Below are positions 11,401 through 22,800 of a DNA stretch of 64,000 nucleotides, piece after piece. The number at the start of each line of letters is the position of its first letter. Positions within the stretch are counted from its first letter, which is position 1. The DNA is from Polytrichum commune (Eukaryota; Streptophyta; Polytrichopsida; Polytrichales; Polytrichaceae): NCBI GenBank assembly GCA_950295325.1, contig OX485805.1, positions 34,211,501 through 34,275,500 on the forward strand. Reading direction: 5' to 3'. A program made the position numbers and the translations under genes. The notes below the pieces were generated by a model. That model did no database searches. It had not been told where the DNA came from and was given only the letters and a program-made list of their open reading frames with translations.

Positions 11401-13736
11401 TGTATTTGCCATTGGAGAAGGAAATTGATGACTTAAACGAGAATGAGATTGGCAAGGCATTGGTGGGAGTCGTCCATCCCGAAGGTCAAAGGGTTGTTAT
11501 AGATTCGGGCTCGGGAAGTCTAGGTCCTAATTTTTACAATTATGGGGATAATGGGGATTATGCCCAATGGCTAAGGGAGTACCCCGAGTCCGAGGTTGAT
11601 GTAATGGTTACATTTCACCAAGTAGGCTTAGGGAGTGAATTTCCTAGTGTTAGTTTAGGAGAGGGCTCATTGTTGGAGCCATGTGAGGTGCTCACCGAGG
11701 AAGAGTGGGTTAGCGGTGGGTTAACACCTTGGGTAGATGACGTGGAAGAGGGTGAGGTTAGTTTAATTCATGTAGATGAGACTCAAGAGGAGGATGTGAT
11801 TATTGAGTCATCGAAATTGGAGGAGCCTTTACATTTCAAGACCACGTCTACGGGGATAGTTGTAGGTCAAGATGTGAAAGATTACCCCAATGTGCCTTCC
11901 GATTGGTATCGGAACAAAGAGGAACAAGCACATGTGTCGGAAGCGGATTGGCGGTACGTGGATGTGAAATTAAAGAATGGAAAAACCCGACAAATGAAGA
12001 TGGGCTCCAAATTGGGGGAGAAAGAGGTTAGGGAGTATACCAATTTGGTGGATGAGTTTAGTGATACTTTTGCATGGTCCTACGATGAGCTTAAGGGAAT
12101 TCCTAGGGAAATGGTAGAGCACCGGATTCCTTTAATTCCGGGGGCGCGGCCAATTAGACAAAAGGAGAGGAGGATGAATCCTCAATTGCAATTGTTGGTG
12201 AAAGCGGAATTGGAAAGGTTATTGAAGGCCGGGTTTATCAAGCCGGTGGAAATCACGGATTGGGTTTCTCCTATGGTCTTAGTAAAGAAAAAAAATGGGA
12301 AATTAAGGGTTTGTGTCGACTATAGGAAATTGAATTCGTGCACACAAAAGGATCACTTCCCCTTACCTTTTATCACCTTGTTGCTTGAGGAGGTTGGAGG
12401 TCATTCGCGATATACCTTTATGGATGGGTATGCGGGTTATAATCAAATTTCCATAGCCCTCCAAGATATCCATAAAACGGCTTTTACTACACCTTGGGGT
12501 ACTTTTGTGTGGGTAGTGATGCCATTTGGGTTATGTAATGCCCCGGCTACTTTCCAACGATTAGTAATGTATATCTTCACCGACTTGTTGTTCAAATCCA
12601 TGACCGTCTTTGTGGACGATTTTAGCACACAAAGTAATGTGGATGATCACCTACATTGTGTTAGGGAGGCATTGGTTAGGTGTAGGAAGATGAGGTTAGC
12701 ATTGAACCAGGATAAGACATTTTTGGGAGTGAATAAGGGAGTGTTGTTGGGTTATGTTGTTAGTGAGAAAGGTAGAGAACCCGATCCGGATAAGATTGCG
12801 GCCATAAGCGACTTGGCAACTCCAACCAATTCCAAGGGGATCTCTAAGTTGTTAGGACATGTGGGATGGTACCGGGAACTTATTCCTAATTTTTCAAAGA
12901 TAGCGGTGCCCATTACCCATTTGCTCAAAAAGGATGTCAAATTCGAGTGGACGGATGCTTGTCAAAAAGCCTTTGAGGAATTGCGGGATAGGTTGAGCAC
13001 CTATCCGGTGTTGATACCACCCAATTGGGGTAAACCTTTTCACGTCTATTGTGATGCTAGTAATGTGGCAATAGGGAGTGCGCTTTGTCAAGCAACGGGA
13101 CAAAAAGAGAAGGATCAACCTATAGCTTATGCGAGTAAGCAATTGACCCCCGCCGAAAGAAACTACTCTACAACGAAGAGGGAGTGCCTAGCCATGGTGT
13201 TTTCCGTTAAAAAGTTTAGGCATTACCTCATGTGCAACCCGGTTGTATTTTTTGTTGACCACATGGCTATCAAGTATCTAATTAACAAGGCGGAGTTAAG
13301 TGGTAGGTTAGCTAGGTGGGTTTTGTTATTAGAAGAATTCGACTACACGGTGGAATATAAACCGGGTCGTATGCATTTACAAGCGGACCACTTGTCTAGG
13401 TTGTCGGAGGAGATAGGAAAAAATCCGGTAAATGATATGTTAGTAGATGATAGCCTCTTTGTGGTCACTTCTACACCGGAGTGGTATGCGGGCATAGTGG
13501 AATTTCTAACAACCCACAAGTTGCCCAAAGAGTGGACAAAAGAAGAGAGAAGGAAGGTGAGGGTAAATAGTAGGCAATTTGTTGTAGTGGGCCATAGGTT
13601 GTTTAGAAGGGGGTCCGATGGTATTTTACGACGATGCGTGTCAAAAACGGAGGTTGAAGCGATTTTAATCGCTTGCCACGATAGCGCTTGCGGCGGTCAC
13701 TTCTCGGGTCAACTCACCGGGCAAAAAAATACTTAG
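8490..13736 (+). CDS. Gag-protease-RT-RNase H polyprotein of element B
   Basis: This is a 1748-codon frame from ATG 8490. Residues about 100-330 are the gag capsid-like region (HLPKFYGTKDEDPSRHMERY; FRGWEQL). A CCHC zinc knuckle (CVQCGQPGHTRQFC) lies near residue 431, and a second Cys/His cluster (CSNCGGSHPSDTC) follows about 85 residues later. The protease motif is LVDGGSSLNIL near 847, with Asp-Gly-Gly in place of Asp-Ser/Thr-Gly. RT includes VDYRKLNS, MPFGLCNAPATFQ and the catalytic FVDDF near 1374. RNase H starts at HVYCDASNVAIGSA near 1517 and ends with the HLQADHLSRL tether near 1627. The start of the integrase zinc finger (CHDSACGGH) is near 1728. An extra A in a 7-A run (13723-13729) throws the frame to a stop. 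There are no other stops in 5.2 kb, so the element is young. Confidence 0.93.
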   Translation: MQGRTRSQKPSLIVRLEKSTRKRRSSKISDRLEQDNVRIESCLNVEPRTRSILDTLELGAQLEEEITPSKLSGETSSENYTLREEFPVEVDRGLLNSSPVTMAEERGMDPPPIPPIPPIPPIPPIDPLVRPRGLPIVVPQNLAAMDMPSHLPKFYGTKDEDPSRHMERYIERLASFLITDPGYWLVWFPTTLEGEAYEWYRDHAEAHFRGWEQLQREFLNEFRPEVGQSTALRALSSLKQGREEEISAYIRRFDLVCTRFVGTMLNDDTLKQFFIQGFFKSGTIRGVLERNPLTLADAKRAARDIENLDKDHERLWRREDELIPQFIPIRPRVVAVEPAKYENQIPYAIVDTGPRPLAVREPAPLLALPAPRTDPHLEEVERRLGASQLGFQEAMIKQMQSLTDQMSLMIRSQQPGPPPPVESGRHSSGLWCVQCGQPGHTRQFCRSGQNRDQRGNGNPPQQNQRGQAPPHYGNGSNRGPQPRGQGGQNLEKKEFHPFCGRWHAQGQCWSEGQEFNCSNCGGSHPSDTCRQPDKIINVPYPVANPQQQARDNMRGARPQGVPANELRPPNLYYDHSNARQTFHPPAGLQTTTGYIPIQNRQGVPPNGSNGRQAPPTDPGPSNSQDVRFMDGVLEATCDDMLPLPTRIGEEQSRWPPHTNAITYELVKGKGVVEEAPALAVTTRARRGDAPLEVGIGEQGNYSSDEEINLSELDRVARRATKDVERENIILQDRERTNAVHDLDNSDVGEWEGPGVPVDEFDVVGNSKVERSTGYDLWADLSTLKADITFGQLLEISPTARKTLKEGMPVHKRMRKVKAKIAARIQSQGGRDVKAIEIEVVIVDKVVPNVLVDGGSSLNILPEDTMKKLGLGLTGPSPLVINMANQSSTTPLGMIKDCRMTTGGEEYLVTFHVIKMHSNKDTFPILLGRPWLRMANAMVNWGGPKPSITYGPEGNRVIVSIGSLEGWMKKEMYLPLEKEIDDLNENEIGKALVGVVHPEGQRVVIDSGSGSLGPNFYNYGDNGDYAQWLREYPESEVDVMVTFHQVGLGSEFPSVSLGEGSLLEPCEVLTEEEWVSGGLTPWVDDVEEGEVSLIHVDETQEEDVIIESSKLEEPLHFKTTSTGIVVGQDVKDYPNVPSDWYRNKEEQAHVSEADWRYVDVKLKNGKTRQMKMGSKLGEKEVREYTNLVDEFSDTFAWSYDELKGIPREMVEHRIPLIPGARPIRQKERRMNPQLQLLVKAELERLLKAGFIKPVEITDWVSPMVLVKKKNGKLRVCVDYRKLNSCTQKDHFPLPFITLLLEEVGGHSRYTFMDGYAGYNQISIALQDIHKTAFTTPWGTFVWVVMPFGLCNAPATFQRLVMYIFTDLLFKSMTVFVDDFSTQSNVDDHLHCVREALVRCRKMRLALNQDKTFLGVNKGVLLGYVVSEKGREPDPDKIAAISDLATPTNSKGISKLLGHVGWYRELIPNFSKIAVPITHLLKKDVKFEWTDACQKAFEELRDRLSTYPVLIPPNWGKPFHVYCDASNVAIGSALCQATGQKEKDQPIAYASKQLTPAERNYSTTKRECLAMVFSVKKFRHYLMCNPVVFFVDHMAIKYLINKAELSGRLARWVLLLEEFDYTVEYKPGRMHLQADHLSRLSEEIGKNPVNDMLVDDSLFVVTSTPEWYAGIVEFLTTHKLPKEWTKEERRKVRVNSRQFVVVGHRLFRRGSDGILRRCVSKTEVEAILIACHDSACGGHFSGQLTGQKNT
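13723..13729 (+). other. A7 homopolymer frameshift between RNase H and integrase
   Basis: GGGC followed by seven A and TACTT. Six A would read GQKILRAGYFWP in frame with both sides. Seven A gives a TAG three codons later. This is one extra A, or a slippage site, or a sequencing error. Confidence 0.75.
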
Positions 13737-14231
13737 AGCGGGCTACTTTTGGCCTACACTATTTAAGGACGCCCATGACTATGTAAGGAAATGCGACGCT
13801 TGCCAACGGTATGCCCGAGACGACCTTAGAATGGAGATGCCTTTACATGTATCATTACCCTTAATTCCTTTCGAAAAATGGGGCATCGACTATGTGGGTG
13901 AGGTCCATCCCCAATCTTCAAAAGGAATGAAATATATTGTGGTGGCAACCGAGTACCTCACCAAGTGGGCGGAAGCCAAAGCGGTGAAGACCGACACGGC
14001 GGAACACGCGGCAACATTTATGTACGAAAACATAATTTCGCGGTTCGGGGTGCCGAAGATCCTAGTAAGCGATAGGGGTACTCACTTTTTGAATGACTTG
14101 ATTCGAGAGATGACAGAGAAATTTAAAATTGATCACCGGAAGACTACTCCCTACCACCCGCAAACCAATGGACAAACGGAAAGGGTTAACGGAATTTTGG
14201 TGAGTATACTACGCAAGACGGTTATAGACTC
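13730..14231 (+). pseudogene. Integrase of element B, N-terminal part, cut by element C
   Basis: In the +1 frame after the A run the text continues LRAGYFWPTLFKDAH and CDACQRYARDD, completing the HHCC zinc finger begun in the previous frame. The catalytic core follows, with GIDYVGEVHP, the Asp of VSDRGTHFLND and the Glu of NGQTERVNGIL, so the catalytic residues I can check are present. The frame stops at VIDS because element C inserted at 14232. It resumes at 31775 with KRDWDTKLTAALWAYRT after removal of C and one copy of GACTC. Confidence 0.9.
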
Positions 14232-15204
14232 TGTCGCAACCCTTGCTAGGTCCCTTAATAATCTTGCCAATTTTCAATTCTAGCAAAGGTTACGAGTCGC
14301 TAACCCTTCGCATTCCGCCATGCTAATGGTTAGCTCCTCTTACCCCGGACCAATAGTTCATAGGAGGGAACCAACCCTCCTACTTTGCTTTCGGGACTCA
14401 CCCCTTAATCGGTAATCCATTTCCCCAATGTGGACTTCCATCCATGGAAGTCCAATCCTATGTTGATCATCGCGTTGCCGGAGCAACACTACAACAACCC
14501 GAAGCATACTAGGCAACTATGGCCTCACAATAGGCCAAAGCCCATGGAGGCCTTGCCGTTCGGCCTCGGGTGGGTGAGGCCACACCACCTCACCCATATA
14601 AGCCTCTAGGACTTCACGCGGGGCCCCTACCCCACCGTCAACCAACCTCTTGTCTCTCTACCAAGAGTTGGGGCCAAGTGGACATTTTCCTTTAGCTGCT
14701 GGGCCTAGAACCCACTAGCAGCTTCAGACCATCATAACTTCCTTGTATGATGTCTGATCATAACAACCAACCACTCCATCTTCATCTACGCTTCACGTAG
14801 ATGCCGATGGACTCCTCACTTGCCCCATTCGGGCAAGTCTTGAGGAAGTTATGCCTGTTTGAACCTTGGCAGTCCCGGGAATCACTCCCAGGCACTGCTG
14901 TACCAGGGCGCTGTCCCGGGACAGCGCCCCACTCAAATGGCCATAACTCCTAGCTCACACCTCCGATTGAGGTGTTCTTGAGCTTTCTAGAATCACCACG
15001 CCATGAGCTACGCATAGCTCGTGGCCTTACCCTTGTGCCTCCTAGTCTTCGTGGGTGGGAGGCGTTCCCAACGCCCGGGGCCCTCACCCACACTAGGATC
15101 ACTTGGGCCCTCTCACCAACGGCGCCACAAGTCCCGGGTGTCACTCCGGGGTCCCCCTTGTGCCCATGGTGTTTCGGGCACTCCTCATGGAGAGGTGCGC
15201 GACA
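14232..15204 (-). repeat. 3' LTR of element C
   Basis: Reverse-oriented copy of the element A LTR, 973 bp, TGTCGC/GCGACA ends. It is preceded on the minus strand by the purine run GGTGGGGGTGAG. Confidence 0.95.
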
Positions 15205-15990
15205 CTCACCCCCACCAAACGGAGTCGATGCCCTCATCGACTATACTCGTAGTCGGCACACCAATTCTCAAGTTGCCATCCTCTATGGTGCGGCATTGTG
15301 TTTACCTTAGGGCGCGACCCCCACAATGCATCTTCAAATTTGGCATAGTCCCAAAGGTGTCGTTCCTAGGTGGTCCGTTAGCGACCTTGGATCTCTCATC
15401 CAAGGACCTAACCTATACTAGACCCACCTACTTTAGGACTCACTTGGGTTGCCCCTCCTTTGGGGCCTCCCCCGTTAGGCTCCACTAGCCTAACGTGACA
15501 CATCTAGGCGAGACCTCAACGCTTCCACTAAGTTGTCTCGGTTGCAACTCCGAGATGACTTTCCATTGTTAAGCCACGCCTCGATCGCACGGGGGTGATG
15601 CCAAGTCCCGCCCGACTCGGTTCCCACTTTGCTCTTTCGAGACATGGGTTCATGACTCCCATGCGCCAACTTTCATTAGCTCGCGGGTAGCACTTTTATG
15701 AGCACGCGCCATCACCTTGTCCCCGCCCGGACAAGCCCACAACTAAGAAGTTTCTTGGTTTTATCCAAGGCCCCTCCAAGCCATGGCCCCCAATTACTCG
15801 GCTTACCCAACCTAGTTTGGCATATCTATTCCCCCTCTTCCATTAACCAAGCACAAGTACAAGACTAGGACCTCATGTCATACTTTTCTCTTTGCACCAC
15901 TAAAGTTTGGACTTTATTCCCTCAAGCCAAAGAACAAGTTAATGTTGTGGAGTAATTAACCTCGAAGCTAAGTGTGCTACTAGCGTCTCT
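15205..15990 (-). other. 3' non-coding region of element C
   Basis: About 790 bp between the last chromodomain codon and the LTR. It matches 5636-5964 plus 33951-34427 of element A and shows that region unbroken. A 155-codon plus-strand frame here runs from the LTR into this region and is not a gene. Confidence 0.7.
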
Positions 15991-15999
15991 CCCCCACTA

Positions 16000-16957
16000 A
16001 AGGAGATTGATGTCCTCATCAATGCCTACGCTTCATTTTATTGGAATCCTTAGCCTTAGTTTCTCCAAAGTGCTTCACCAATTCATTGGTGTTGACCATG
16101 TCTCTTGCCGCCACCCAAGCGGTTTCTTTCTCATGGTATCCTCACCATTTCACCAAGTACTCCTTTGTATTTTTTCTTTCCTTTTCACTTGGGCTTCCTA
16201 CACTTGAGGATGCCCTCTTACCTCATGTTCCAAATGACCTCCACAAGGTGGGGAGGTGGCCTAATCACTTGCTTGTGATCGGGCCACAAGGTGTCGTCCT
16301 AAAATGACTTTCGTAATGAGACATGAAATGTCGGATGCACTTTGATCTCCGGCGGTAATTCCAACTTATATATGTCCTTGACCACTTGTTCCACAATGGG
16401 AAACGGAGCTCCAATTTTGGACATGAACTTTGGAGTGAGGCCTTCCAGCTAAGTGAAGTTGTTCACATTCAACAACACCTTTTGGCCCACCTCATTCTCC
16501 ACTTCGCGTCTTCCGGCATTGACTTGCACTCCGTAGCACCTTCGGGTTTTCTCCACCAACAACTTGGTCATCTCCAAGACTTGTTTACATTCTTGGCCAA
16601 GTCCTCACCATCTTGGTTGAACTCTAGTGTTGAATGTGCCCCCTCGAGAGCTAGGTTAATAGGTTGGAGCGCATCCACTCCATAAGCCACCACCAAAGAC
16701 CACCCCTTGGTAGCCAAGTGCGTGGCTACATTGCAATTACACTCCGCTCGACCCACATAGTCCGCCCAATCTCCTTGGTCCGCCCCCACCAAGTTCCTCA
16801 AGTATTGCTTCAAGACTCCATTCACACGTTCCGATTTCCCATTCATTTGGGAATGCAAGGTCGTGCTAAACCTTAGTTTCATTCCGACCTCCTTAGAGAA
16901 ATGCATTGAAAATGCACTTGTGAACTTTGGATCTTGATCCCACACAATCACTCTTGG
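16000..16957 (-). pseudogene. Integrase C-half and chromodomain remnant of element C
   Basis: On the minus strand a 130-codon frame starts VIVWDQDPKFTSAF and keeps GKSERVNGVLKQYLRN, so the catalytic Glu is retained, unlike element A. The frame breaks near 16590 (NVNKSWR). Downstream fragments (16000-16340) show the linker and the chromodomain ending read across frames. Element D interrupts the integrase at 16963; the upstream half is at 27215-27700. Confidence 0.8.
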
Positions 16958-16962
16958 CAACC

Positions 16963-19801
16963 TGTAAACCCTTTGAATGGTCCACCACTCTGCGGGATCA
17001 CTTTTAGTTAGAATGTTAGCATTAAAAGTTAGAATTGATAGGGAATTTAGGAAAAATTAGTTCATTTAGCATTTAGCCTAGAAGAAGGAAGGTCAAAATG
17101 AAACTAAGTAGTGCTAGAAGATAGCAAAGTAGAAAAAATATGCTAGCTAGTAAAAACAACTAGCTAAGCAAATATTAGTAGATGCTAGCTATTAAGCAAA
17201 TGTTAGTAAATGCTAGCTAAGCAAGTGTTAGTTTATTAGTTAGTGTGAGGCACACAAGACTATTAGAGGTGGTTTAGGTAAGAAGATAAAATCGGCTTGA
17301 AGACTTTTGAAGACAAAAAAGAAAGAGAGCAAGGGGGATACTTGCCCACTTGCCCCCTTGCCAACTCGATGGCGGAAAAATTAGAAAGATTTCTAAAGGT
17401 TTTTTGTCGGAGCCACCTCGGCGAGAGGGTGGCAATCTCAACCGGGAAAACCCCCGAGCCAAAATTTCGGGAAAGGGTTTGAAAAATGGATCCGGTGGAG
17501 GAGGGGTCCAACCCTTTTGTGAGAGGGTTTAAAAACCCCTCCTTCCACCTTGTAGCTCTCTCTTTTTCTCTAGTTTTTGGGCGAAGCCCTGCTTCAATGT
17601 AGTTAGGAAAAAATCCTTTAGCATGTATTCTCAATGGTCTAGAAGAAAGGCTTGAGAACCTCCTCTACTCTCTCTCTCCTAGTTAGGTTGTGTGTTTATT
17701 AACACACCAACAAAATTATTCCTTCTTTTGTAGAGGTAGGTTGGATGGTAGAGTTTTGAGTAGAGGCATTATAGACCTCATCTGCCAATGCCCTGAAGGC
17801 TTAGTTCAAAAGCTAGAACAAGATACTTATCATTTTTCTCTTAGAGAGATTTCATATAGCTATCCATAGCCGTTTCCCATTTGTGATTTGGTTGAGATGA
17901 CAATTAGTTATGGATTTTCAAAGATGGAGTAGAAAAACTGGGTGGTCTTGTGGGTAGCGGCTGCTGGATCAGACCTGCGAGCCCAATAGGAATTTTAATT
18001 CCAAGAAATTATATTTTTCCCAAGTAGAACTTTTGTGTAGCTTTCCAAAATGGCTTAGAACATTTGATTTGAGCATGATTTGAATTAGATTTGAATTGTG
18101 CAAGATGGGACACATAGTTTGAGAACTTTTGGTTGACTGCTGCATTACAGAGGACCTGCTGGGTTCACTTCGGCTTACCTTTCTAATCACATATTTTTAT
18201 CAAATACATTTTTTTAATATCTCTCCAGGGTCATATAGAACGTTTGATTTGACTAAGATTTGAATTAGATATGAATTGTTGAAGGCGAGATACATAGTTC
18301 AAGCCTTCGTGATTGACTGCTGTGTTACAAGGAGTCCGCTGAATTTCTATTAGCTTAACCTGCTGATGTCATAATTTTTCTAGTTAGAGCTTGTTCATAG
18401 CTTTCCAATGGTATAAGGAAAGCCTAGATCCAAGTAGTAAGGAATGTGCTATGAATTCTTGAAGTTAGAAGGTAGATAGGTGGGTTGGAAGGGTCGGTTG
18501 AATCGACCTCACACTTCCAACCCTCATAACTTTTGCATTTCTTATCCGATTAGAGTGATTTTTAGATCATTGGAAAGATAATTTGGTGCACTAAGTATAA
18601 ATATTATGCTTAGGATTAAATTACAGGGCAGAATAATACTTTATATTTTAATTGTTAACTAAGGTACGCTTACTACCAAACTAGTTACAAAGAAGGAGGC
18701 AAGGTCGACGCTCGGAAAGTGGAGCAAGGAAGGAGGTAGTGGCTCGGCCTACATCAAGCCCAAATCAACCGAGGAAAATTGAGGTAAATTAACTAACCTT
18801 AAGCCTTCCATTTAGGATTGGAGGGAGCACGGCTAAGGTACGCATCTCTAAACCCACTCACCTATCTCGTAAGGTCAAGTGGCTTGACCACTTGACCGCC
18901 AAGGGAGTACCCAATTCCATTGTTTTCGGGGCCCTTGGTATGTTTTGTGGTAGTAGCTTCATTTATTAGCAAGTTTCGTGTGTGGTAAGTCGGATTAATC
19001 ACCGACACGACCACTCTGAATGTTGTTGGTGGAAAGGTGGGGTTAATGACCCGCGAATCCACTATTATGTTGTTGGCCCAATAGATTGGGAGTAATGGCC
19101 CCAATTTATGAAGATTGCGCAACAGGTTGAACCTACAAGTCGCCCGTCACCCTGGTCCCATTGAGTTGCATTTCGTGGTCTATCCAGTGTAAACACATTT
19201 AACAATCAAAACATACCAAATAAATCGTAAACCCTTGTTGGCAAGAGACCCGAGGTAAGGGGTGATGCCTAATATGTTAATGTAGTAAGTTAGGACGTGC
19301 AAACAAAAGTAAGTAATTAAGAAGGAATTTGTGTGAAGGGTGGGACTTAGGCCAAGTTCCCCCGCTTAGAAAACTAAATAGAACTAAATAAAGAAATAGG
19401 AAGAATTGAATGGTCCATCAAATTGTCGTTATTCCGTTCGTTGAGTTAGGGTGGTATGAGTCACACCCGGTTGGGTGTATCAGAACCATCCCAATTCACA
19501 AATTAGGATTGCCTTGGTTTCAAGGCTGGTGCGTCTGCGCGTAGAATAGGTTGTAGGTTAAGGTTAGAACTAGATATGAAATTCGTTAGTGGAGTTTAAA
19601 GCCACACTAGTAAAAAACTAAGGCCTAACCTCCGGAGGTACTACGACGCATATTTAATCTCCCTTAAAAATCTAACTACTCACGTTATACACCTATCATC
19701 CGGGTTTGGCTTGGGCGCCTGCAAATGCAGGCCACCTTCACCGAAGGGCTTGTGTGATACTTTTAGGCTCCCTCGAAAGGGGGTGGCCCAAAAGTACCAC
19801 A
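16963..19801 (+). repeat. 5' LTR of element D
   Basis: 2839 bp, 99.9 percent identical by eye to 24376-27214. It contains direct repeats of the AGTTTTAG/GCTAGCTA type near 17090-17240 and several segments sharing a pattern (TTTGATTTGA...AGATTTGAATTAGAT near 18065 and 18250). It has no convincing protein-coding frame; the 60-123 codon frames recur only because the LTR recurs. Confidence 0.95.
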
Positions 19802-19805
19802 TAAT

Positions 19806-19823
19806 TGGTGCGTCCGCCGGGAG
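19806..19823 (+). other. Primer binding site of element D
   Basis: TGGTGCGTCCGCCGGGAG, spacer TAAT from the LTR, identical to 7585-7602. Confidence 0.75.
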
Positions 19824-19828
19824 GGTGG

Positions 19829-22800
19829 ATGCCCCTGCCATGCTCGGATGATATTTCTTTGAGTACTTATACGTTTAGACTAAGAGAAGAAGAGTTTAGT
19901 CCAATAGAAATTAGTCATACGTCATGGGCCACGTGTGCTATGGTTAGTACTAGGGGACGATCGTACGACATCCCAACAACAACAACCGCATCTGCATCGG
20001 AGGCAACACCAGGTAAGAGGTCGAAGAACGAACCACCAAAACCCGAAAAGACTAAGGAAAATAAATATCAAGGTCTAGGTCCAGAGTCCGAGCGCGAGAG
20101 GGAGAAATCCCCCACCCCACAAAGTCCGGTTAGGGTGGCACGACCCCAACTCATGGCGAATCCTTTGGATGCAATGATGGCTCCTAGAGGGCCTCCCATT
20201 GTAATGCCACAAGCATTAGCGCCAAGGGCAATGCCGAGTTATTTTCCGAAGTTCGGTGGCCTCCCGCATGAGGATCCTTCAACCCACATTGAACGATATA
20301 TTGAGGTAATGTTGGCCAACGTGATAGCCGAAGACACGTACAAACTTGTTTGGTTTTCTACTACGCTAGAGGGTATAGCGTATGAGTGGTACCGATCCCA
20401 CGATGAGGGGACATTTAGGGACTGGCGGGCATTGCAGACGGCATTCCTTAGACAATTTAGACCGGAAATGGGCCAACAAAGCGCACTCGTGGCGTTAACG
20501 AACATGCGGCAAGGCCCATCCGAGGGTATTACGTCATACATCCGACGGTTCGAGACGGTGGTAACTCGTTATGTAGGAACCCTTCTCACAAATGACACGA
20601 TTAAATTCTACTTCATACAAGGGTTCAACAAACAAGGTACAATCCGAGAAATTCTTAACTCCAACCCTCAGGATTTGGAAGAAGCTAAAGACGAGGCTAG
20701 GAGGATCGAAGGTGTAGACAAACAAAATGAGCGGATGTGGAATTGCACTATTGCACCTGTGCCAGCCTTCCTACCCACAACCTACATTCCTCCCGAGCAG
20801 AGTAAGCCTTCTCAGCTGGAGCCATCCCGACCGGATGCATACGCAGTCCACCGAGCGGCCCCGGTTCCTTTGGCTACGAGGCCACCCCCTGAGCTCTTAG
20901 CACTCCCTAGCCCTCCGAGCCACACCACGATCGAGGAGCTAGAACTTAGAGTTAAGAAGGCCAACGATGAGTTGAGGAGCGATGTCATGCAGTCGCTCAA
21001 GACCCTCACAGAGCAGCTAACAATGGCAATCACGTCTAGGCCCTTAGCACAACCAGTTCCGCCGGCCTCGGAGGCAGGTAATTATGGCACCAACATTTGG
21101 TGTCGTAATTGCAACAAACCTGGCCACAGTAATCAATTTTGCACAGAGCCTAGGTTCACAGGTAACCTAGTAGCCCCACCCCCCCGTCCACAACAAGGCC
21201 ACTCCCAGACTCAAGCCCGGAACAACGGTAAAGGAGTTTGTCCCACTTGCGGCAAGGTTCACATTTTGGGGCCAGGTAAGTGTTGGATCGAGACGAGGGT
21301 GGTCTGCAACCATTGTGGGGGTAATCACCCGGTCGATAATTGTCGTAGGATTCTCGCGGAGCGACCCTCCCATTACTCTCAGCTGAATCAACAACTTCCG
21401 GCATTCTTCTATGATAGGAATCAACAGAACCAAGGAGGAATGTCGGTTAATTATCACCAAGGTAACCCACAAAGCAATGGCCAACAAAATTACGGTCCAC
21501 CCAACCACCAAAACCAAGGTAATAGGGGGAACAACTATCAAGGTCCACAAAATTTGTACCCTCAAAACCCCCCAGCCGATGGTAGGCAAGCCGACTCGAA
21601 CTTGGTAGGAATGGTAAGCCAACAGTATGTCCCTCAGATGGGCCGGAACCAACCGAATAGGTTCAACAATGGACCCCAAGTTGCACAACAAGGTAATACC
21701 TTCAATAACTCCCCTAATGAAGGCAACCCATTCTATGGGTACCAAATGAACCAAGGTCAGGCTTATGGTCTTAACGGTCAGTATACCGACAACCCTCCTC
21801 AACATCTTATGGGAAGTGGACAGTATACTAACCAACAGTGGGCGCAAAACGGAAATGGGCCTCCAACATCCCAAGGTCCCCTTAACCTTGGTCATGCACA
21901 AACCCAAGACGCGAGGTTCATTGATAACAATAGGGCGAGCACAAGTTGTTCAGCTCCATTCCTTCCTATCCCAAATGATAGTCATAGCAACTTCATCTCT
22001 CACGAGCTAGCCGATTCTTCTTTACGGGCTATCCTGGTTCCCCCTAAAAAACTAAAGCAGAAAATAGACGTGGCAGTGGTCACTAGGGCTCAGAAGAGGG
22101 CACAAACCGTGATGGGTGAAGGTTCCGAGAAGTGGAATGAGTCTGAAAAGTCACCAAAATTCGCAAAACTTCCAGAGTTCTTGCAGAACGCAGCCCTTAA
22201 GGCTAAGGTTCCCACAACTTCCCTAGAGCCTAACCCTGATGACGAACCGGTAGAGGAACCATTACTGGAGGAAGAGGAAGACCTCTTCCGATTTGTGGAT
22301 AGACGAGACACATGGGGCAATGGCCTGCCCGCTAACTTCCCACCGAAACCCCGGCCTAGTCGCGCCTTTAACCCGGCCGAGGACTACGACCTTTGGTCAG
22401 ACCTTTGTAGCCTACGAGCCAACATTTCTTTGGCACAACTAATTCAAGTAGCTCCCGCCTTAAGAAAGGAATTCAAGGAAGGAGCCACCCAGGTTAGGAA
22501 GGCTAAAATCCCAACGATGGCAGTTGAGGTCCGAAGAACCCCCCTAGGGGACGAAGGACCAATCGAGGTGGAGGTTGAGATTATGGACAAAATAATCCCG
22601 CACACCCTGGTTGATGGGGGTAGTGGGATCAATATTATGCCACTCTCAACGTTGGAAAAACTTGGCCTCGAGCTCACTGGCCCTTCACCCTTTGTTATCA
22701 ATGTCGCGGACCAAAGACAAGTCACCCCCCTTGGACAGGTAAAGGATTGCTTGATGAAAGTCGGGGGAGAAGTCTATACGATCACGTTTCAAGTTTTGAG

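Noticed and set aside
15021..15488. 155-codon frame starting MALPLCLLVFVGG
   Set aside because: Lies in the LTR and 3' non-coding DNA of element C and recurs, frame for frame, wherever the LTR recurs. No domain.
17263..17634. 123-codon frame in the element D LTR, repeated at 24676 and 58460
   Set aside because: It is present only because the LTR is repeated; stops differ in the solo copy and no family pattern is visible.
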